A stretch of DNA of 8,632 nucleotides from Desulfoplanes sp. (GTDB taxonomy: Bacteria > Desulfobacterota > Desulfovibrionia > Desulfovibrionales > Desulfomicrobiaceae): positions 1-8,632 of the forward strand of contig JAQVZR010000054.1 in assembly GCA_028708105.1 (NCBI GenBank), read 5' to 3'. The notes under the pieces are model-generated. The model did no database searches. It saw nothing but the letters and a program-made list of their open reading frames with translations, and was not told where the DNA came from. This document shows positions 1 to 5,642 of the stretch, piece by piece. The number at the start of each line of letters is the position of its first letter. Position 1 is the stretch's first letter. The position numbers and the translations under genes were made by a program.

Positions 1-349
1 TATTAAGCGGTACCATGAGTCCGCCCGCTCCTTCGACAACCAACGGCCCTGTCTTGGCCTGTGCCGGCAAGGTGATGGTGTCCAGATGTATAATCCTGTT
101 TTCGCGTTCTGCCGCCAGATGGGGGGAAAGAGGAGCCCTTAGGGCATAGGCAGGAGGGTAGAAATGGCTATCTGGCAGACCTGTCAGGTGCTTGATGGTA
201 TCTGTATCAGTGCCTTCCTGGGTGCCGCTTTGTACCGGTTTCCAATAGGTGGCCGCCAATCCTGACGTGCATATGGCGGCGACTATTGTTTTACCGATAT
301 CTGTATCTGTGCCGGTGACAAAAATACGCTGTGGAAGAGATAGAGGCAT
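1..349 (-). CDS. bioD: Dethiobiotin synthetase BioD (partial, 3' end outside window)
   Basis: ATP-dependent dethiobiotin synthetase closes the ureido ring of 7,8-diaminopelargonic acid with CO2, the penultimate step of biotin synthesis in the cytoplasm. About 116 N-terminal residues are present. Visible are the P-loop FVTGTDTDIGKT near residues 10-21, the WKPVQSG motif that follows the first helix, YALRAPLSPHLAA in the middle, and VEGAGGLMVPLN at the truncated end; all are BioD hallmarks. The start is fixed by an in-frame stop (371-373) seven codons upstream, and this is the only ATG between that stop and the P-loop. No clear Shine-Dalgarno precedes it. It lies 185 bases downstream of bioA on the same strand. 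That gap holds no convincing gene or promoter, only an 18-codon ORF that looks accidental. Family assignment is secure; the C-terminal part cannot be judged. Confidence 0.96.
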   Translation of the reverse strand, partial: MPLSLPQRIFVTGTDTDIGKTIVAAICTSGLAATYWKPVQSGTQEGTDTDTIKHLTGLPDSHFYPPAYALRAPLSPHLAAERENRIIHLDTITLPAQAKTGPLVVEGAGGLMVPLN

Positions 350-534
350 AATGGTTGTGGAAATACGATGTTAAAGGTGAGTGTGCAAGGGAACCCCTCG
401 GGAAGTGTTCTTTCCGGACACAGGCATTGATGATACAGACGTATGCTCGGAATGCCGGGGGAATATGGATTTTGTTTTCAAGACGGTCTTTTGCTTCTGA
501 GTTGTCAGATTACTTTTCTATAATACCACTGCGA

Positions 535-1830
535 TTATCTGGTCGCATGCTGACTGACCACCTTGCAGATGGTTGCGGTCAGGGTGCTCAGGTCGTCAGG
601 TGCGATGATGTAGGGAGGCATGATATAAATCAGGCGCCCAAAGGGACGTATCCATACGCCGTTATCCACAAAAATTTGCTGCAGGTGTTGCATATCCACA
701 GGCTGGCGCATCTCCACGACTCCTATAGCCCCGAGAACACGAACATCTGCCACGGAGGGAGAAGCCTTGCAAGGGGTAAGTTCCTGTTCCAGTTGTCGAC
801 GGATGATCCCTATTCGTTTTTTCCAGGGGCCGCACAGAAGCAGCCGGATACTTGCGCAGGCTACAGCGCAGGCCAGAGGATTGGCCATGAAGGTGGGACC
901 GTGCATCAGTGTGGGGGCTTTGCCCTGAGAAATTGTTTCGGCTACCTTGTCCGTGGCCATGGTGGCGGCCAGGGTCATGTAGCCCCCTGTGAGTGCTTTG
1001 CCGACGCACATGATATCCGGGGTGACATTGGCTTGTTCACAGGCAAACATGGTTCCTGTCCGCCCAAAGCCCGTGGCGATTTCATCGGCGATGAACAGAA
1101 CTTTATATCTGTCGCAGAGCGAGCGTACCCCGGTGAGATATTCGGGGGCATAAAACCACATTCCCCCTGCCCCCTGGACGATGGGCTCAAGGATTACGGC
1201 CGCCAGTTCATTGTGGTGCTCGGTGAGCAATGTTTCCAATGCTTGCAGACTCTGGGGATCAAAGGGCTGACCATAGGGGCATGCAGGACGGGGAGCGAAA
1301 TAATGCTGGGGAAGAATCCCGGTAAAAATTTCGTGCATACCGGTCACGGGATCGCATACGGACATGGCTTCAAATGTATCACCGTGATATCCGCCCCGGA
1401 CAGTCAGCAGTTTGGTTTTGTCTGTACGGCCCATGGAGTACCAGTATTGGAAGGCCATCTTGATGGCCACTTCCACGCTTACCGATCCTGAATCCGCAAA
1501 AAAAACCCGGTTCAACCCGGCAGGCGTCAGATCGACGAGGAGGGATGCCAGTTCCACTGCCGGTTCATGGGTCAGCCCTCCAAACATTACATGGGCCATT
1601 TTTTCTGATTGGTCCCGAAGTGCCCGGTTGAGAACGGGATGATTATACCCGTGAATAGCCGCCCACCAGGAGGACATCCCGTCAATAAGTTCTCTACCGT
1701 CCGTAAGACGGATGCGGACTCCATGGGCGGATTCTACCGGAAAAACCGGCAGGGGGTTATGCATGGAGGTATAGGGATGCCAGATATGCTTCCGATCAAA
1801 GGCCCGCAGGTCGTTGGTTGTATGTGTCAT
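535..1830 (-). CDS. bioA: Adenosylmethionine-8-amino-7-oxononanoate aminotransferase BioA
   Basis: PLP-dependent class III aminotransferase that transfers the amino group of S-adenosylmethionine to KAPA, giving DAPA, the substrate of BioD encoded next on the same strand. The 431-residue product matches the usual length (E. coli 429). Landmarks: IWHPYTSM (Tyr20), [13 protein letters not shown] (Trp55-Trp56), ADSGSVSVE (112-120), GGYHGDTF (Tyr148), EPIVQGAGG (215-223), [13 protein letters not shown] with Asp249, the PLP Schiff-base lysine in GKALTGGY (Lys278), [13 protein letters not shown] (310-322), and [10 protein letters not shown] with substrate-binding Arg395. All catalytic positions appear intact. 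The frame stays open upstream to an ATG at 1974, but I chose the ATG at 1830: from there the N-terminus aligns with known BioA, whereas the extra 48 codons run through the leader palindrome. No good Shine-Dalgarno is seen, so the start rests on homology. Confidence 0.97.
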   Translation of the reverse strand: MTHTTNDLRAFDRKHIWHPYTSMHNPLPVFPVESAHGVRIRLTDGRELIDGMSSWWAAIHGYNHPVLNRALRDQSEKMAHVMFGGLTHEPAVELASLLVDLTPAGLNRVFFADSGSVSVEVAIKMAFQYWYSMGRTDKTKLLTVRGGYHGDTFEAMSVCDPVTGMHEIFTGILPQHYFAPRPACPYGQPFDPQSLQALETLLTEHHNELAAVILEPIVQGAGGMWFYAPEYLTGVRSLCDRYKVLFIADEIATGFGRTGTMFACEQANVTPDIMCVGKALTGGYMTLAATMATDKVAETISQGKAPTLMHGPTFMANPLACAVACASIRLLLCGPWKKRIGIIRRQLEQELTPCKASPSVADVRVLGAIGVVEMRQPVDMQHLQQIFVDNGVWIRPFGRLIYIMPPYIIAPDDLSTLTATICKVVSQHATR

Positions 1831-1862
1831 GATAGATGTGGGGTTGTGGTAAAATTTGTTGA

Positions 1863-1892
1863 AAAATATCGATGGTAATTTTTTGATACCAA
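1863..1892 (-). promoter_or_regulatory. Weak candidate bioA promoter
   Basis: On the minus strand TTGGTA (1892-1887; 4 of 6 to the -35 consensus) and TATTTT (1868-1863; 4 of 6 to the -10 consensus) are separated by 18 bases. Transcription would begin near 1856, giving a leader of about 26 bases before the bioA ATG. The stretch is AT-rich, so chance matches are likely. If real, the perfect palindrome at 1898-1931 would sit directly upstream of the -35 box. Confidence 0.25.
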
Positions 1893-1897
1893 GAATT

Positions 1898-1931
1898 GTT
1901 TTTGTAGCCCCTCCCGCTGGGCTACAAAAAC
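1898..1931. promoter_or_regulatory. Perfect palindrome upstream of bioA (operator or hairpin)
   Basis: Two exactly complementary 13-base arms, GTTTTTGTAGCCC (1898-1910) and its reverse complement (1919-1931), flank an 8-base centre. The outer sequences CAAGAA (1890-1895) and TTCTTG (1938-1943) could extend the fold with an asymmetric bulge. It is not a standard intrinsic terminator: on both strands the 3' arm ends in an A-tract and no T-run follows. It lies 67 bases upstream of the bioA start. The half-site TTGTAGCCC matches 7 of 9 bases of the E. coli BirA operator half-site TTGTAAACC, but the centre is far shorter than the usual 14-16 bases. A biotin operator, another regulator's site, an RNA hairpin or a small dispersed palindromic element are all possible. 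Confidence 0.55.
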
Positions 1932-1935
1932 GGGC

Positions 1936-1947
1936 AGTTCTTGAACT
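1936..1947. promoter_or_regulatory. Small palindrome AGTTC-TT-GAACT
   Basis: A 5-base inverted repeat with a 2-base centre lies 4 bases from the large palindrome on the side away from bioA. It is the size of a small operator half or a minor hairpin. Its function is unknown and chance occurrence cannot be excluded. Confidence 0.3.
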
Positions 1948-2034
1948 CCCCCTACAGAATTTCGGGAAAATCATTTATTCTTTAAAATAGAAAAACCGTC
2001 ATCCATTGAAAAATGCATAGTAACTGATGAGCCT

Positions 2035-2066
2035 AAAAAATCCCGACCAAAAGGCCGGGATTTTTT
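2035..2066 (-). terminator. Intrinsic terminator (bidirectional) after the SNF2 gene
   Basis: A6 (2035-2040) and T6 (2061-2066) bracket a GC-rich hairpin: TCCCG (2041-2045) pairs with CGGGA (2056-2060), then one A-C mismatch, then CC pairs with GG around an AAAA loop. Because it has an A-tract on one side and a T-tract on the other, it can act in both directions. It begins 27 bases past the SNF2 stop codon on the minus strand, so its main role is probably to end that transcript and insulate bioA. Confidence 0.88.
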
Positions 2067-2090
2067 CACTGTGCACTGCGTACTGCCTAC
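2063..2090. repeat. Degenerate 7-bp tandem repeat, copy A
   Basis: Between the SNF2 stop codon and its terminator, three heptamers follow one another in register on the plus strand: TGTGCAC (2070-2076), TGCGTAC (2077-2083) and a third at 2084-2090 beginning TGCC. On the minus strand the units read GTRNRCA-like, and a fourth GTG start at 2069 merges into the terminator A-tract. A related three-unit block lies at 7463-7483 and, like this one, is followed by a T-run. Such intergenic heptamer arrays are known in several bacterial groups, but whether this belongs to a genome-wide family cannot be seen from the window. Confidence 0.5.
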
Positions 2091-2093
2091 TTT

Positions 2094-5000
2094 TTATACT
2101 TCAAAAAGCATTTCCAGATCGTCGCGGGTTAGGCTCTTCCAGGCGCTCTGGCCTGGGATGATGGAATCAGCAATGCCTTTTTTCTGTTCCTGGAGTTTTA
2201 GGATTTTTTCTTCTACGGTATTTTCACAGATCATCTTATAAGAAAAGACCTGTCTTGTCTGGCCGATACGATGGGTACGGTCGGTAGCCTGGGCTTCAAC
2301 AGCCGGGTTCCACCAGGGGTCATAATGGATAACATAATCGGCAGATGTCAGGTTCAGCCCGGTACCACCGGCCTTGAGGGAGATGAGAAAAATGGGGATC
2401 TCCGGCGAGTTGTTGAACCTGTCTACCTGTTCGAAGCGGTCCTTGCTGGTTCCGTCCAGATAGGCAAAGGGGATCTGCTCGATGGTCAGCCAGGAGCGGA
2501 TGATATGCAGCATCTGCACAAACTGGGAGAAGACCAGCACTTTGTGACCATCTTCGGTGATTGTTTGGACCAGGGTTTTGAAGGCCTCGAATTTTCCCGA
2601 GGACATATTGGTGTTGACGCCAGGTATGTTCAGCTTCAGCAACCTGGGGTGACAGCAGATCTGTCTGAGTTTGAGCAGGGCATCCAGAATGGACATCTGA
2701 CTCCCGGCGACGCCCTTTTCTTCGACTTTCTGCATAATCTGATCTTTGAGTTTCTTGGCCAGAGCAGAGTACAGTTCGGACTGTTCTTCCAGCAACGCTG
2801 AGTAGAATACGTTTTCCACCTTGGGCGGCAAATCCTTGGCAACCGCTGATTTGGTTCTCCGCAGGATGAATGGCTTTACACGGGACTGAAGGTAATCAAG
2901 ACTTTCCTGGTCCCCGTCTTTGATCGGTTTGATGAAACTTTTTTGGAAGGCCGACTGGGAGCCGAGAAATCCGGGCATCAGAAATTCAAACAGGGACCAT
3001 AATTCCAGAAGATTGTTTTCAATGGGCGTACCCGAGAGACACAGGCGAAGCTTCGCGTCAATTTTGCGCACGGAACGGGCCGTGATAGTATTCGGATTTT
3101 TGATGTTCTGAGCTTCATCCAGGATGACGGTGCTGTACTCATATTTAAGGATTTCATCCAGATCCCGGCGCAGCAGGGCATAGGTGGTCAACACCAGTTC
3201 TGATTTGGGAATATCCTTGAACAAATCTTCTCTGTGCGATCCATAAATGACCAGCCTGGACATGTTGGGGACAAATTTTTGGGCTTCACGTTCCCAGTTG
3301 GGCAGTACGGATGTGGGCACTATGATCAGATTGGGTTCTTTGACCTTCTGGTTTTTTAGATATTGGAGAAAAGAAAGGGTCTGGATTGTTTTCCCAAGGC
3401 CCATTTCATCCGCCAGAATACCTCCGAAATGGTATTCTTTAAGGAAATTGAGATAGCTCATCCCCTCCACTTGGTAGGGACGCAACGTAGCTTGCACCTC
3501 CGGGGGAGTGGTGATCTGTTTGATCTCCTGGAACTGATGGATTTTGTCCCGCAGAGAGTCCCAAAACTGATCGGATGTTGTGCTGGGAATATCCTCAAGA
3601 ATCTTGTCCAGGATGGGGGCTTCAAAATTTTCGAATTTTTTCTTGGGTGGCTTTTCGGGATCAAGTCCCATGGCCTGGAGTTTGTGGCCCAATTTTTCCA
3701 GCCAGGATTCGGGCAGACCTGTATAGGAACCGTCTTTGAGCTGGACATACCGTTTGCCCTGGGTCCAAGCCTTCCAGATCTTTTCAATGGGTACACTGAG
3801 ATCCTCGTACTCGACGTTAATGTCCAGATTGAACCACTTGTCTTTGTCCTCGGCTTCTATCGTTGCCACCACACTGGGTGGAGTCAGCCGGACTTTGAAA
3901 CGGGTCAAATCTTTTTCACCATAAACCCGGTATTCTTCGACCACCTTGGGATAGGCATCCAAAAGAAAAATAATGGCTTCTTCGGGTTCCAGGAACCACA
4001 GGGCATTACTTCTGGACTGGAATCCCATATCCAGGAGCATGGTCAGCAACTTTTCTTCACGGTCCTGGGCACGGCGTAAAAGGAATGATTTGCCTTCGAA
4101 CTGATAACTGCCGGTCTGGAAGTCCTGATTAGGACCGGGGAGGCAAATTTCGCCATGTTCGGTTTCATAGATATTCTGGATCTCCAGTGTCAGCAGACTG
4201 CCTTCTTCCCCCAGATAAAGTTTGGGATTATAGGTGGCCGGGACAAAAATGGGCGCCATGCGTTCCAAAAATTCGTCCTGGCCGTAAAGATCAGATGAGG
4301 GAATTTTGGTCCAGACCCGGTCCAAAAATTCGGAAATATCCGAATTGGGGATGATGGGTTGTTGAGTAATTAGTTCCTGAACCAGATTAGGGGCAAGACC
4401 TGTCTGCAAAGGGTAAAAATGGTGCTTCCAGCAGACCCACAGGGGGAGATTTCCATAAAAATATACTTCATGGCTGGTGATGGAAAAAGGCACTTTGCCT
4501 TCACGGCCAAGCATGAGTTCAAAGCCCAGACCCTCATCAGTGATCCTGGGGCTGACCTGCAATCGCATGGGGGTACTTTCAATGCGTACCGGTTGTTCTG
4601 TATCCTGCCAGAAGAGGTAGTATTCGTTGTGAATGGCCCAAAAAAACCAGGTTAACAGACCAAAAGGAATTTCCACCCGATGACCATAGTAGTCCAGATA
4701 TTGGCCGATCTGTTCGCAAACACGGGGAAGCTGAGTGGCGATTTCACACCATGTGGGATTACGGATAATCTGTTCCAGTGTGATGGGATTTTGGACTGTA
4801 GAAAGACCGGACTTGTTCTGACGTGCTCTGTAGAACTCAACCTGAAGCCTTCCGTGTTCAGGAAAAAATCTGTAAGTAATGTAATGTTGCCCAGGTTCTG
4901 GTTCCAGTTCTGTGGAAAAAAATATTCGAAAATTTTGTTTCCAGTCTAATTTTGGTTTGACAAGGTTTACATCTTTATCACCAGAAAGGTCTTCTCTCAG

Positions 5001-5300
5001 TTTCAGAAGTATTCCTGCAACGTGTTTGCATGCACCAGTAAATGATTCAGAACAATTACAATACATATTGACATTGCCTTGATCCAGGTTGATCCCTATT
5101 TCCGCATTGTATACTTGGAAATCATCGCCTTGGACCTGTCCTTCTATCTCCCATGAAGAGTCATTTTTCTGGATGTTTATTTTTTGAATCTTGTCATCAG
5201 CGACGATGGCCTGTGCGTCTTCCAGAATATATTCCGGGATTGTATCGGTTATATACTCAGTCAGAAGAGTTTTGACTCTTATCTCATTCTGATTACTCAT
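2094..5300 (-). CDS. SNF2-family DEAD/H-like ATPase with N-terminal SWIM zinc finger
   Basis: A cytoplasmic SWI2/SNF2 superfamily-2 translocase of 1068 residues, typical for large bacterial members. A SWIM zinc finger, CxC(x7)CxH, sits at Cys81, Cys83, Cys91 and His93. Residues of about 115-590 form a long accessory region without motifs I recognise, probably the bacterial SNF2-associated region. The ATPase core follows: RPYQVEG (607-613), Walker A DEMGLGKT (631-638), motif Ia VPTSVLPNWE, motif II DEAQ (728-731), motif III LSGTPIENN (755-763), ILRRTK (812-817). The C-terminal helicase lobe has VLVFSQF (921-927), motif V KAGGTGLNLT (976-985) and motif VI QATDRTHRIGQT (1004-1015). All ATPase motifs look intact, and DEAQ is common in this family. 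No nuclease, methylase or defence partner is adjacent, so transcription-complex or nucleoprotein remodelling is only a guess. AAGGAG precedes the start. Confidence 0.95.
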   Translation of the reverse strand: MSNQNEIRVKTLLTEYITDTIPEYILEDAQAIVADDKIQKINIQKNDSSWEIEGQVQGDDFQVYNAEIGINLDQGNVNMYCNCSESFTGACKHVAGILLKLREDLSGDKDVNLVKPKLDWKQNFRIFFSTELEPEPGQHYITYRFFPEHGRLQVEFYRARQNKSGLSTVQNPITLEQIIRNPTWCEIATQLPRVCEQIGQYLDYYGHRVEIPFGLLTWFFWAIHNEYYLFWQDTEQPVRIESTPMRLQVSPRITDEGLGFELMLGREGKVPFSITSHEVYFYGNLPLWVCWKHHFYPLQTGLAPNLVQELITQQPIIPNSDISEFLDRVWTKIPSSDLYGQDEFLERMAPIFVPATYNPKLYLGEEGSLLTLEIQNIYETEHGEICLPGPNQDFQTGSYQFEGKSFLLRRAQDREEKLLTMLLDMGFQSRSNALWFLEPEEAIIFLLDAYPKVVEEYRVYGEKDLTRFKVRLTPPSVVATIEAEDKDKWFNLDINVEYEDLSVPIEKIWKAWTQGKRYVQLKDGSYTGLPESWLEKLGHKLQAMGLDPEKPPKKKFENFEAPILDKILEDIPSTTSDQFWDSLRDKIHQFQEIKQITTPPEVQATLRPYQVEGMSYLNFLKEYHFGGILADEMGLGKTIQTLSFLQYLKNQKVKEPNLIIVPTSVLPNWEREAQKFVPNMSRLVIYGSHREDLFKDIPKSELVLTTYALLRRDLDEILKYEYSTVILDEAQNIKNPNTITARSVRKIDAKLRLCLSGTPIENNLLELWSLFEFLMPGFLGSQSAFQKSFIKPIKDGDQESLDYLQSRVKPFILRRTKSAVAKDLPPKVENVFYSALLEEQSELYSALAKKLKDQIMQKVEEKGVAGSQMSILDALLKLRQICCHPRLLKLNIPGVNTNMSSGKFEAFKTLVQTITEDGHKVLVFSQFVQMLHIIRSWLTIEQIPFAYLDGTSKDRFEQVDRFNNSPEIPIFLISLKAGGTGLNLTSADYVIHYDPWWNPAVEAQATDRTHRIGQTRQVFSYKMICENTVEEKILKLQEQKKGIADSIIPGQSAWKSLTRDDLEMLFEV

Positions 5301-5311
5301 GAATCTATTCG

Positions 5312-5317
5312 CTCCTT
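5312..5317 (-). promoter_or_regulatory. Ribosome binding site of the SNF2 gene
   Basis: AAGGAG on the minus strand lies 11 bases upstream of the ATG at 5300. The spacing is slightly long but the match to the anti-Shine-Dalgarno is strong. It is the clearest ribosome binding site in the window and supports this start. Confidence 0.75.
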
Positions 5318-5352
5318 AAAAAAAATAGCAACCGGAATGCATGTCTGTGTAC

Positions 5353-5380
5353 ATTAAAATCCTGGTGGCTGTATGTTCAA
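5353..5380 (-). promoter_or_regulatory. Candidate sigma70-type promoter of the SNF2 gene
   Basis: On the minus strand TTGAAC (5380-5375; 4 of 6 to the -35 consensus) and TTTAAT (5358-5353; 5 of 6 to the -10 consensus) are 16 bases apart. Transcription would begin near 5346, leaving a leader of roughly 45 bases that contains the AAGGAG site. The position and order fit, but this is a prediction from consensus matching only. Confidence 0.4.
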
Positions 5381-5497
5381 AAACCAGATACCCTTCTTTT
5401 TGTCCGCTTTAACGGCCGTGGAAAAAAATGATGGTCGGATCTTTGATCGTAGTTATGTTTGTTGAGCATACGCATGGCAAGAAAAAGTTTACGTCAT

Positions 5498-5529
5498 GTA
5501 TGACATAATGTGTTTCTTATTTGTCATAC
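5498..5529. promoter_or_regulatory. Inverted repeat GTATGACA-N16-TGTCATAC (candidate operator)
   Basis: Eight-base arms GTATGACA (5498-5505) and TGTCATAC (5522-5529) are exact reverse complements around a 16-base spacer. A further GTCAT at 5493-5497 makes GTCAT-GT-ATGAC with the left arm, and ACAT-A-ATGT (5503-5511) overlaps it, so half-sites are stacked. A T7 run follows (5530-5536), but the AT-rich stem with a 16-base loop would make a poor terminator and no rightward gene ends here. It lies 113 bases before the lipoprotein start. The hexamers GTATGA and TCATAC equal the E. coli NikR half-sites, though separated by 20 rather than 16 bases. Confidence 0.45.
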
Positions 5530-5642
5530 TTTTTTTGCGACGAACAGCAAACGATTTTCCCGTTTAAACAAAGTTGGATTTTTTTTCAAGCACTTCCTAA
5601 AAAATATGTTCCCTTGCTTAGTATTGGATAAAAAGGCAAAAA

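Larger units (their letters stand above)
5301..5642. other. Divergent intergenic region between the SNF2 and binding-protein genes
   Basis: No convincing gene lies here. A 23-codon ORF (ATG at 5341, plus strand) has no ribosome binding site and looks accidental. The left part holds the ribosome binding site and likely promoter of the leftward SNF2 gene. The centre has an 8-bp palindrome ACGGCCGT (5412-5419) and a clustered set of TGTCAT-type inverted repeats (5493-5529). The right part, up to 5642, is AT-rich; I could not pick a convincing -35/-10 pair there for the rightward gene. Confidence 0.6.

Noticed and set aside
371..427. An 18-codon ORF on the minus strand in the bioA-bioD gap, considered as a leader peptide
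   Set aside because: It has no ribosome binding site, no regulatory-codon run and no following attenuator-like hairpin.
355..1491. A 378-codon plus-strand ORF opposite bioA
   Set aside because: It is a shadow of bioA: its translation has no recognisable motif, while the minus strand encodes a full set of BioA catalytic residues.
1898..1931. The bioA palindrome read as an intrinsic terminator
   Set aside because: On both strands the 3' side ends in A5 and no T-tract follows, the opposite of an intrinsic terminator. The real terminator is at 2035-2066.
1831..1974. A 48-codon in-frame N-terminal extension of BioA starting at 1974
   Set aside because: BioA homology begins exactly at the ATG at 1830; the extension is low-complexity, runs across the perfect palindrome and has no ribosome binding site.
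2094..5300. The SNF2 gene as part of a defence island
   Set aside because: The neighbours are biotin, transport and stringent-response genes, with no nuclease, methylase, integrase or phage-related gene in the window.
5341..5412. A 23-codon ORF on the plus strand in the divergent region
   Set aside because: It has no ribosome binding site, overlaps the likely SNF2 promoter on the other strand and has no recognisable features.
5498..5536. GTATGACA/TGTCATAC hairpin followed by T7 read as a terminator
   Set aside because: The stem is AT-rich with a 16-base loop, and no rightward gene ends upstream of it. An operator reading fits better.
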